Made by a program: the position numbers and the translations under genes. Source: Planctomycetota bacterium (GTDB lineage Bacteria > Planctomycetota > Planctomycetia > Pirellulales > Pirellulaceae). Taken from it: a DNA stretch of 10,001 nt. The first letter of the stretch is position 1, and every line of letters starts with the position of its first letter. Of the stretch, positions 1 to 6,264 are shown one piece after another. The stretch spans positions 1-10,001 of the forward strand of contig JAHWKS010000113.1 in NCBI GenBank assembly GCA_019347795.1, given 5' to 3'. The notes beneath the pieces are model-generated. The model saw only the letters and a program-made list of their open reading frames with translations. It ran no database searches and was not told the origin of the DNA.

Positions 1-555
1 GAAGCCATGTATCCACCGGGCTTTTCCACCTATGTCGATCCGCCCCAGGCGGCCGAACCGTGGGAGGGCGCCTGCCGGCCGGGGCACTTCCGCGGCGTGG
101 CGACCGTGGTGCTGAAGCTCTTTCATGCCGTCCCCGCCGATGCCGCGTACTTCGGGCAGAAAGACTACCAGCAGTCGGTCGTCATCCGCCGCATGACCGC
201 CGACCTCGACCTGCCGATCGAGATTCACGTCCTGCCGACGGTGCGCGAGGCCGACGGGCTGGCGATGAGCTCCCGCAACGTCTACCTCAGCCCCGAAGAG
301 CGGCGCCGCGCCTTGACGTTGTCGCAAAGCCTGCGGTTGGCCGAGGAGTTGACGCAGAACGGCGAGCGCGACGCCGACGTGATTCGCCGGCGGATGATCG
401 AGGTTTTGGAAACCGGCGTCGATCGGCTCGACTACACGGCCATCGTCGATCCCGACACGCTCGCGGAGCTGAACGCTCTTGACCATCCGGCGGTTGCGCT
501 CATCGCCGCCTACGTGGGGAAGACGCGACTGATCGACAATGCGCGGCTTGGCTAA
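1..555 (+). CDS. panC: Pantoate--beta-alanine ligase (pantothenate synthetase), C-terminal part
   Basis: PanC joins pantoate and beta-alanine with ATP to make pantothenate, the precursor of coenzyme A, in the cytoplasm. The reading frame is open from the first base and 184 residues are visible. About 100 N-terminal residues, including the HIGH-type nucleotide-binding motif, lie before the window. Family signatures in order are GFSTYV (about residues 7-12), RPGHFRGVATVV (26-37), FGQKDYQQ (51-58) and the KMSKS-like READGLAMSSRN (82-93). These are very close to textbook PanC, including the conserved Lys-Asp of GQKD and the SSRN loop that binds ATP and pantoyl adenylate. The C-terminal lobe ends normally at TAA. 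Its stop overlaps that of the convergent gene 552-1979 by four bases, so there is no intergenic terminator. An internal ATG at position 7 is not the true start because homology continues upstream of it. Confidence 0.96.
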   Translation, partial: EAMYPPGFSTYVDPPQAAEPWEGACRPGHFRGVATVVLKLFHAVPADAAYFGQKDYQQSVVIRRMTADLDLPIEIHVLPTVREADGLAMSSRNVYLSPEERRRALTLSQSLRLAEELTQNGERDADVIRRRMIEVLETGVDRLDYTAIVDPDTLAELNALDHPAVALIAAYVGKTRLIDNARLG

Positions 556-1979
556 CGGCTTGACGCCGGGGAGACGCCGCGTCCAATGTTCCCGTCGTCC
601 CGCCAGTGGACGGCGTATGCATCTCCACGATCGTCGAGGAATTCATCCAACGCCTCGATCGAGAGCGGGGGCGGCATCGGATGATGGGGTCCGGGGATGT
701 TGCGTAGCTGCTTGTGGTAGCGGACGTAGGTGGCGAAGTCCTTGGGGAAGGCCGCTTCGTCCACGCCGAGGAATGAGCCGCGGCGCGTGGCTCGCGAGAG
801 GAGCGACCGCCAGCGGTCGATCGGCGCCAGCCCCACCGATTCCACGCCGTGGGCGAAGAGCATCGGGTAGATCTCCTCGAAGGGGCCGGCTTCGTTGACG
901 TACGCCTCCAGCGCATCGGCGCTGGACTCGACGGGGAACACGGTCCAGAACGGGACCGAGCCGGTGCGCAGCGTCCACCACGGGTCCAAGAGGAGGAATG
1001 ACTCGACCAGCAACCGCGCCGCTTCGATGCCGCGGCGGGCGTACCACCAGCGGTACAGGTCGGCCACCAAAGGGCTGAGGTCGATCGGATCGTCGAACAC
1101 GATCCGCCGCACGCGATAGCCGCAGCGACGGGCAAGCCGCTCCACGTCCTCGCGCAGTGCCGGCTCGAAGCCCCACTCCGCCTCGGGACGCAGCGCATCC
1201 GGCGCCGGCGGGTCCCAACGCGTCCACGGCGAGTTGTGGCGTCGCAGGAACGCCTCGACCCGCGGCGACCCGACGACGTACTCCTCCGCCCTCGCGCCGC
1301 CGTAGGCGCCAGGCTGGAAGAAGCTTCGCGGCCCCAGCTCGGTTGTGGGCCATTGAAGGTTGCACTCCACCAGGAAGATCGTTCCGCCCGGCTCGAGCGA
1401 CTCTTCGAGAAAGCGAGTCCACGTTTCTCCCAGCCGCAGCCGCTTGACGCGGAAATAGTCCATGCAGCGGACCATGAGCCGATCCTGATTCGGGTCGTGC
1501 ATCAGGTGCAACTGCAGGTCGGGATTGTTCTCCAGCAGCATCTCGGCCGCCTCGCGGGAGTCTTCGATGCTCTTCCGCATGTCATCCGGATGAATCCGCT
1601 TGCGATGCACCGGGATGAGCAGCGTTTGCGGCAGCCACGGCGCCTCCAGCGCCGACCAGAGGTGAGTCGCCGCTCCGTTTGACGAGCCGATGGCGATCGC
1701 GGGATAGCGGCGTCGCGGGTATTGTTCAATGATCCAGCGAGACAGGTCTTCGGTGCGCAGCTTTGCGAGTTGGGCGGGGGAGACCGACTCCTTCCAGCCG
1801 CCGAAGATGTAGAGCTTGTCGCGCGCGGCAACCGGCAAGTAGTTCGCGACCCGCATCACCAGGTTCAACGGCGCAAACGGCGCCCGCATCGGCCAATCCC
1901 GCCCGTGCAGAAAGCGGGCGTTGGCGTGGAGCATGCCCGATGCCGAGTCGAACTGAGCGACGTATCGCGAGGTGCGCAT
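552..1979 (-). CDS. Conserved-looking hypothetical protein with a GxSxG-like motif
   Basis: This gene encodes 475 residues that I do not recognise as a named family. The frame stays open further upstream to 2210. I chose the ATG at 1979 because a longer form would run into the divergent hydrolase gene at 2081 and because the extra N-terminus is low-complexity and Arg/Ser-rich. No clear Shine-Dalgarno precedes this ATG. There is no signal peptide or long hydrophobic helix. Residues 93-103 (PAIAIGSSNGA) read as a beta-strand followed by a turn that fits G-x-S-x-G, with Ser100 in the nucleophile place. This hints at an alpha/beta-hydrolase-like core, but I cannot assign the acid or histidine with confidence. 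Residues 198-206 (GGTIFLVEC) form a second strand-like segment, followed by an aromatic-rich region (about 308-346). The C-terminal 60 residues hold a His/Pro-rich stretch, GPHHPMPPP. The stop codon overlaps that of panC. The gene is real by length and composition, but its function is unknown. Confidence 0.8.
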   Translation of the reverse strand: MRTSRYVAQFDSASGMLHANARFLHGRDWPMRAPFAPLNLVMRVANYLPVAARDKLYIFGGWKESVSPAQLAKLRTEDLSRWIIEQYPRRRYPAIAIGSSNGAATHLWSALEAPWLPQTLLIPVHRKRIHPDDMRKSIEDSREAAEMLLENNPDLQLHLMHDPNQDRLMVRCMDYFRVKRLRLGETWTRFLEESLEPGGTIFLVECNLQWPTTELGPRSFFQPGAYGGARAEEYVVGSPRVEAFLRRHNSPWTRWDPPAPDALRPEAEWGFEPALREDVERLARRCGYRVRRIVFDDPIDLSPLVADLYRWWYARRGIEAARLLVESFLLLDPWWTLRTGSVPFWTVFPVESSADALEAYVNEAGPFEEIYPMLFAHGVESVGLAPIDRWRSLLSRATRRGSFLGVDEAAFPKDFATYVRYHKQLRNIPGPHHPMPPPLSIEALDEFLDDRGDAYAVHWRDDGNIGRGVSPASSR

Positions 1980-2080
1980 GGCATTTTGGAAGAAGCAAAC
2001 GCCGCGCCGTGCCGTCCAAACTCGGCCGATGGAATGGGCTTTGCACCCGTTGGGATTAGCTTCCTCTCCCCGCGAGTCCG
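1980..2080. promoter_or_regulatory. Divergent intergenic region (101 bp)
   Basis: These bases separate the start codons of two divergent genes, so both promoters should lie here or reach into the coding regions. I found no convincing -35/-10 pair and no Shine-Dalgarno within 15 bases of either start. Planctomycete genes often lack these signals. No strong palindrome was seen. The call rests on the gene arrangement alone. Confidence 0.35.
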
Positions 2081-2866
2081 ATGAAACTGCCGGAGAATCT
2101 CGAAAGCCGCTTTGTCGACGTTGATGGATGGCGGCTGCACTACGTCGCGTCGAAACATCCGGCCGCCGGCAGCCCCTCAATTGTGATGGTCCACGGGCTG
2201 GGGCTTTCACACCGCTACCTTGTGCCGATGGCGGAGCGGATGGCGGACCATGTGCCGGTCTATCTCATTGATCGGCCCGGCTTCGGCAAGAGCCACAAGC
2301 CGCGGCGAGCCCAGAGCCTGGCGGAGTCGGCCAACTGGATCGCACGCTGGATTCAGACGATGGACTTGGCGCCGGCGTGCGTGATGGGACAGTCGTTCGG
2401 CACTCAGGTGGTGGTGCACCTGGCGGTGCGGCATCCGGACCTCGTTTCTCGGCTGGTGCTGCAAGGGATGACGGTTGAGCCCGGCGCCCGCACGGTGTGG
2501 CGGCAGTTCGTCCGCTGGCGCCGCAACCAGAACGCCGAGGACAAGAGCGCCTCGCCTTCCGCGTTTCCCGACTACGTCGCCGCCGGCCCGCTGCGCATCT
2601 ATCGCACGCTGAAAAGTGCGTTGGCCGACCGGCCGGAAGACCTTGTGCCGCAGATTCAGTGTCCCACGCTCGTGGTGCGCGGCGAGAACGACCCGATCGG
2701 CTCGCAGGAGTGGCACGAAGAAATCGTCCGGCGACTTCCCCACGGCCGGCTGGTGGTGATGAGAGACGCCGCCCACACGATCAACGTCTCGGCGCCCGAC
2801 CGCCTGGCGCGTCTGGTAATCGACTTCTGCGCTGGGAAGGCCGATGAAGACATCGCCGCGGCGTGA
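2081..2866 (+). CDS. Alpha/beta hydrolase
   Basis: This is a 261-residue cytoplasmic alpha/beta-fold hydrolase without a signal peptide, a typical length for the family. The oxyanion-hole HG motif is in VMVHGLG (residues 36-42) and the conserved DRPGFGKS loop is at 64-71. The nucleophile Ser105 sits in GQSFG (103-107). The acid is probably Asp204 in GENDP, and the catalytic His232 is in DAAHTIN. The full triad and a helical cap-like insertion (about 135-185) indicate an active esterase, lipase or C-C bond hydrolase. The substrate cannot be told from sequence. The N-terminal phrase DVDGWRLHYV matches the usual family opening and supports the ATG at 2081, although the preceding bases show no Shine-Dalgarno. 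It diverges from 552-1979 and converges with the radical SAM gene, so it is probably transcribed alone. Confidence 0.92.
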   Translation: MKLPENLESRFVDVDGWRLHYVASKHPAAGSPSIVMVHGLGLSHRYLVPMAERMADHVPVYLIDRPGFGKSHKPRRAQSLAESANWIARWIQTMDLAPACVMGQSFGTQVVVHLAVRHPDLVSRLVLQGMTVEPGARTVWRQFVRWRRNQNAEDKSASPSAFPDYVAAGPLRIYRTLKSALADRPEDLVPQIQCPTLVVRGENDPIGSQEWHEEIVRRLPHGRLVVMRDAAHTINVSAPDRLARLVIDFCAGKADEDIAAA

Positions 2867-2869
2867 GAA

Positions 2870-2957
2870 AGTTGGAGTTCACGCTTTAGCGTGCGCGCAG
2901 CAAGTTGAAGTTCACCCGTTAGCGTGCCGTCCGCAGCCTGAAGGCTGGACTCCAACT
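2870..2957. repeat. Hairpin-rich dispersed-type repeat between convergent genes
   Basis: A compact repeat fills the gap between two convergent genes. It is bounded by a perfect 9-bp inverted repeat, AGTTGGAGT (2870-2878) and ACTCCAACT (2949-2957). Inside are two 25-base direct copies 33 bp apart (2870-2894 and 2903-2927), identical at 22 of 25 positions. The first copy holds a perfect hairpin, CACGC-TTTA-GCGTG (2880-2893). A further hairpin, CAGCC-TGAA-GGCTG, lies at 2934-2947. The right boundary overlaps the TAG of the radical SAM gene by two bases. It could serve as a bidirectional terminator or mRNA-stabilising element for both neighbours, although no U-tract follows the stems. I recall similar elements scattered in planctomycete genomes, which is recollection and not something shown here. 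Confidence 0.75.
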
Positions 2958-4989
2958 ATTCCTTCCGCTTCGACTCTTTGCGCTCCGGGCGGTAGCCGCG
3001 GCCGGGGGCATGGCGACTTTGCTTCTTGTTCCGCTTTTTCTTCTTGCCGCCGGGAATGGTGTGCACGTAATCGCCGCGGAAGTTGGCATTGACCTCCTTG
3101 CGGCGGCGGATGAGGGCTTCTTTGGGCGGCTTGGAAGGGATCAGGCTGTCGCAGCCGTCGCCGATCAAGTCTTGCCGGCCCGCCTCCTTCAACGCCCTGC
3201 GGACCTCGAAGTAGTTCTCGGGCTTAAAGAATTGCATCAGCGCCCGCTGCATCTTGCGGTCGCGGAGCTTACGGGCGGTGTAGACCGGCTTCTTCGTGAA
3301 CGGGTCCAGGCCGGTGTAATACATGCAAGTGGCCACGTCCATCGGCGCCGGGATGAAGTCCTGCACCTGGTCGGGGCGATAGCCGTTGCGCTTGAGGAAG
3401 AGAGCGAGGTCGATCATCGCGTTCAAATCGCTGCCGGGATGGCTGGCGATGAAGTACGGCACGATGTACTGCTTCTTACCCGCCTTCTTCGACTCCTTCT
3501 TGAACTGGTCGCTGAACTTCTCGAAATCGTCCCCCGACGGCTTCCGCATGTAGTTGAGCACCTCGGCGTCCGTGTGCTCGGGCGCGACCTTCAACAGGCC
3601 GCCCACGTGATGCGCAGCCAGCTCCTTCATGTACGTCGGCGAGCGGCGGGCCAGGTCCATGCGGATGCCGCTGGCCACCAGCACCTTCTTCACGCCCGGA
3701 ACTTGCCGCGACTCGCGCATCAGCTCGATCAGCGGACCGTGGTCGGTCCCCAGCAGCTTGCAGATCGTCGGATGCACGCACGACTGGCGGCGGCAGATCG
3801 CCTCCACCTCCGGCCGGCTGCAGCGCATCTGGTACATGTTGGCGGTGGGGCCGCCGATATCGCTCACCGTCCCTTTGAACTCCGGCTCGGCCGCCATCTG
3901 ATTCAATTCCTCGACGATCGACTTCTTGCTCCGCGACTGAATGATCCGCCCTTGATGCGCGGTGATCGAGCAGAACGTGCAGCCGCCGAAGCAGCCCCGC
4001 ATGATGCTGACCGAGTCCTTGATCATCTCGAACGCAGGAATCGGCTCCTGATAACTCGGGTGCGGCCGGCGGGTGTACGGCAGCGCGTAGATGCGATCCA
4101 TCGCCGCCTGGCTGATCGGCAGCGGCGGCGGGTTCACGACCACCGCCTGATTGTCGTGCCACTGCACCAGCCGCCTGGCATTGAGCGGGTTCGTCTCGTG
4201 ATGGAAGTTCCGCGTCGCTTCGGCGAAGGCGAACTTATCGCGGCACACCTCCTCATAGCTCGGCAGCACGAGGGCGTCCTCCGGCGGCGTCTCGGAGGCG
4301 CCCGTCGCATACGCCACGCCGCGCATGTCGCGGAGATCCTTGACCGTCTCGCCGCGGGCCAGCCGCCGGGCGATGCGGACGATCGTATCCTCCCCCATCC
4401 CGAACACCAGCAGGTCGGCCTTGGAGTCGAGGAGGATGGACCGCCGCACCTTGTCGCTCCAGTAGTCGTAATGCGCCAGCCGCCGCAGCGAGGCCTCCAC
4501 GCCTCCCGCGATCACCGGCACGCCCTTGTATGCCTCCCGCGAGCGCTGGCAGTACGCGAGCGTGGCCCGATCCGGCCGCAGCCCGATCCGCCCGCCGGGC
4601 GAGTACGCGTCGTCGTTGCGCACCTTGCGATTGGCGGTGTAGTGATTGATCATGGAGTCCATGTTCCCCGCACTCACGGCGAAGAACAGCCGCGGCCGGC
4701 CGAACCGCCGCCAGGTGTCGCAGGACCGCCAGTCGGGCTGGCTGAGAATCGCCACCCGGAACCCCGCGGCCTCCAGCACCCGCCCCAGGATCGCCATCGC
4801 AAAGCTGGAGTGGTCGATGTAGGCGTCGCCGGTGACGAAGACCACGTCCACCTCATCCCACCCCCGCCGCCGCACCTCCACCAGCGACATCGGCAGCGCC
4901 TCGGCCGCCGCCGGCTCACGCGGAGGCGTCAGGTCGGCCAAATAGTCCGAGCGGATCGGGTCGCCGGAAATGACGGGAAGAGATTTCAT
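2956..4989 (-). CDS. ygiQ: YgiQ-family radical SAM protein (UPF0313)
   Basis: This is a full-length (677-residue) member of the YgiQ/UPF0313 radical SAM family, close to the 739 residues of the E. coli protein. The N-terminal domain opens with the conserved GWDEVDVVFVTGDAYIDHSS (43-62) and carries VIAGGVEASLRR (159-170). The radical SAM core has the canonical Cx3Cx2C cluster motif, C333-FGG-C337-TF-C340, inside RGCFGGCTFCSIT, which binds a 4Fe-4S cluster and S-adenosylmethionine. The C-terminal DUF3362-type region contains DFIPAPMD (544-551) and ends in a very basic Lys/Arg tail (about 629-677) that might bind nucleic acid. The biochemical reaction of the family is not established. The ATG at 4989 gives about 33 residues before the conserved PMSLVEV, matching the spacing in E. 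coli YgiQ, so Met34 is rejected as the start. The Shine-Dalgarno is weak. It appears monocistronic, convergent with the hydrolase and divergent from the DUF3500-like gene. Confidence 0.95.
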   Translation of the reverse strand: MKSLPVISGDPIRSDYLADLTPPREPAAAEALPMSLVEVRRRGWDEVDVVFVTGDAYIDHSSFAMAILGRVLEAAGFRVAILSQPDWRSCDTWRRFGRPRLFFAVSAGNMDSMINHYTANRKVRNDDAYSPGGRIGLRPDRATLAYCQRSREAYKGVPVIAGGVEASLRRLAHYDYWSDKVRRSILLDSKADLLVFGMGEDTIVRIARRLARGETVKDLRDMRGVAYATGASETPPEDALVLPSYEEVCRDKFAFAEATRNFHHETNPLNARRLVQWHDNQAVVVNPPPLPISQAAMDRIYALPYTRRPHPSYQEPIPAFEMIKDSVSIMRGCFGGCTFCSITAHQGRIIQSRSKKSIVEELNQMAAEPEFKGTVSDIGGPTANMYQMRCSRPEVEAICRRQSCVHPTICKLLGTDHGPLIELMRESRQVPGVKKVLVASGIRMDLARRSPTYMKELAAHHVGGLLKVAPEHTDAEVLNYMRKPSGDDFEKFSDQFKKESKKAGKKQYIVPYFIASHPGSDLNAMIDLALFLKRNGYRPDQVQDFIPAPMDVATCMYYTGLDPFTKKPVYTARKLRDRKMQRALMQFFKPENYFEVRRALKEAGRQDLIGDGCDSLIPSKPPKEALIRRRKEVNANFRGDYVHTIPGGKKKKRNKKQSRHAPGRGYRPERKESKRKE

Positions 4990-5069
4990 CCTGATCGATG
5001 GAAAGCGTGCACGGGTGAATCCGAATCTTCATTCTAGACGCAATTGGCGCCTGAGTTTAGGTCCCAGAC

Positions 5070-5156
5070 GCGTCGTACCGGTTGCGACGACGCTTGCGGT
5101 TTCGCGCGCTTCCTCGCCGCCCCATCGCGAAACCGCAAGCGATTGTTTGCAATCGC
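5070..5156. promoter_or_regulatory. Three consecutive overlapping inverted repeats in the divergent region
   Basis: Three perfect inverted repeats follow each other and share arms. The first is GCGTCGT (5070-5076) with ACGACGC (5087-5093). The second is the 16-bp CGCTTGCGGTTTCGCG (5091-5106) with CGCGAAACCGCAAGCG (5126-5141), around a 19-base loop. The third is GCGATTG (5139-5145) with CAATCGC (5150-5156), around the 4-base loop TTTG. Each neighbouring pair shares three bases, so the first and third can coexist but each competes with the second. They lie between the divergent radical SAM gene (start 4989) and the DUF3500-like gene (start 5224). Possible roles are an RNA switch in a leader, operator DNA, or a dispersed palindrome. 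The structures are seen directly; the regulatory role is inferred. Confidence 0.55.
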
Positions 5157-5177
5157 GCCGTGCTTCTTGTCTAATAT
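5147..5177 (+). promoter_or_regulatory. Possible sigma-70-like promoter for the DUF3500-like gene
   Basis: TTGCAA (5147-5152) and TAATAT (5172-5177) are separated by 19 bases, about 47 bases before the GTG start at 5224. The -10 box is good, but the -35 box and spacing are mediocre. If real, the three inverted repeats lie just upstream of or overlap the -35 element and would act as DNA sites, not in the transcript. Confidence 0.3.
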
Positions 5178-5210
5178 CACGGACGTGCTCCCAATCCTTT
5201 CCTGCCTCGG

Positions 5211-5216
5211 AGGAGG
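5211..5216 (+). promoter_or_regulatory. Strong ribosome binding site deciding a GTG start
   Basis: AGGAGG lies seven bases before the GTG at 5224 and is the best Shine-Dalgarno in the window. It fixes the start of the DUF3500-like gene there, not at the in-frame ATG 5044. The longer form would place about 60 residues of unrelated sequence, encoded by the inverted repeats, before the Tat signal. Confidence 0.85.
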
Positions 5217-5223
5217 TCCCGCC

Positions 5224-6264
5224 GTGAAAAAGACGCTCTCCTGCCCCGATTGTGAAATTGGTCTGCCCCCCTTCACCCGCCGTGATTTCCTGCGAACCAC
5301 CGGCGCCGTGGCGGCCGCTGCCGGCCCGCTCTCGGCCCTTGCGTACGCCAAAGAAACGAGCGAAGAGAAGAAGGCGCCCGAGACGCTGGTGAAGTCGCTT
5401 TACGACGCGCTCTCCGAGAAGCAGCGGCAGGAGGTCTGCTTCGCCTGGGACTATACCGAGAAAGAGCGGGGCCTGTTGCGGACCCGCATCTCGAATAACT
5501 GGCACATCACCAAGCCGGTCATCAACAGCAACTTCTTCACGGCCGAGCAGAAGGGGATCATCCGCGAGATCTTCGAGGGCATCTACAGCGAGGAGTGGAT
5601 CCCGCAGATCGAGAAGCAGCTTCAGGACGACGCAGACGGCTACGGCAACGCCCAGAACATCGCCATCTTCGGCAAGCCGGGCGAGGACAAGTTCGAGTTC
5701 GTCATGACCGGCCGGCACATGACGGTGCGCTGCGACGGCAACTCGGCCGAGCACCTGGCGTTCGGCGGCCCGATCTTCTACGGCCACGCCGCCGACGGTT
5801 TCTACGAAGGGAGCAAGCACCCCGGGAATGTCTTCTGGCCGCAGGCCCTGGAGGCGAACAAGGTCTACGAGATGCTCGACGGCCGAGAGCGCAAGGCAGC
5901 CGAGGTGGCGGAAAGCCCCGTCGAGCAGCGGTCCGGCTTCCGCGGCAAGGACGGGCAATTTCCCGGCATCCCCATCCGCGACCTTTCGGCCGACCAGAAG
6001 GAGCAATGCCAGAAGGTGCTCAAGAAGCTGATCGAGCCGTACCGCCAGACCGACCGCGACGAGGTGCTCTCCTGCCTGGAGGCCCAAGGGGGCCTGGACG
6101 CCTGCTCGCTGGCGTTCTACACCGACCACGACATCGGCAACGACCGCGTCTGGGACAACTGGCGGATCGAAGGCCCCAGCTTCGTCTGGTACTTCCGCGG
6201 CGAACCCCACGTACACGTCTGGGTGCACGTGGCGGACGATCCCTCGCCGAAGATTAATGCGTGA
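5224..6264 (+). CDS. Tat-exported DUF3500-like protein
   Basis: The 346-residue product begins at GTG with an ideal AGGAGG site. A twin-arginine signal is clear: TRRDFLRTT (residues 18-26), a hydrophobic Ala-rich stretch (27-42) and probable cleavage after ALAYA (near 42-43). It is therefore predicted to be folded in the cytoplasm and exported to the periplasm or paryphoplasm. The mature part resembles DUF3500 proteins, with LYDALSEKQRQ (59-69), GRHMTVRCDGN (163-173), FGGPIFYGHAA (180-190) and a C-terminal His cluster, EPHVHVWVHVADDP (327-340), that could bind metal. DUF3500 has no established biochemical function. Unusually, a CPDC motif (7-10) precedes the twin arginines, where a Tat n-region is normally short and cysteine-free. 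The stop overlaps the next ATG by eight bases, so the small downstream gene may be co-transcribed. The family assignment is from memory of motifs and is moderately sure; the Tat signal is clear. Confidence 0.85.
   Translation: MKKTLSCPDCEIGLPPFTRRDFLRTTGAVAAAAGPLSALAYAKETSEEKKAPETLVKSLYDALSEKQRQEVCFAWDYTEKERGLLRTRISNNWHITKPVINSNFFTAEQKGIIREIFEGIYSEEWIPQIEKQLQDDADGYGNAQNIAIFGKPGEDKFEFVMTGRHMTVRCDGNSAEHLAFGGPIFYGHAADGFYEGSKHPGNVFWPQALEANKVYEMLDGRERKAAEVAESPVEQRSGFRGKDGQFPGIPIRDLSADQKEQCQKVLKKLIEPYRQTDRDEVLSCLEAQGGLDACSLAFYTDHDIGNDRVWDNWRIEGPSFVWYFRGEPHVHVWVHVADDPSPKINA

Noticed and set aside
1980..2210. N-terminal extension of the 552-1979 gene up to position 2210
   Set aside because: It would overlap the start of the divergent hydrolase by 130 bases and encodes an Arg/Ser-rich stretch unlike the rest of the protein.
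2870..2957. The direct repeats as a CRISPR array
   Set aside because: There are only two copies, with a gap of 8 bases between them and internal hairpins. This is a composite repeat and not spacers between repeats.
3010..5037. A 675-codon open frame on the plus strand opposite the radical SAM gene
   Set aside because: It is a mirror of a real gene in GC-rich DNA: the minus strand carries clear YgiQ motifs, and the plus product is His/Arg/Leu-rich without recognisable domains.
5044..5223. In-frame N-terminal extension of the DUF3500-like gene from ATG 5044
   Set aside because: This stretch is made of the inverted repeats and has no ribosome binding site. The AGGAGG at 5211 fits the GTG at 5224 and puts the Tat motif near the N-terminus.
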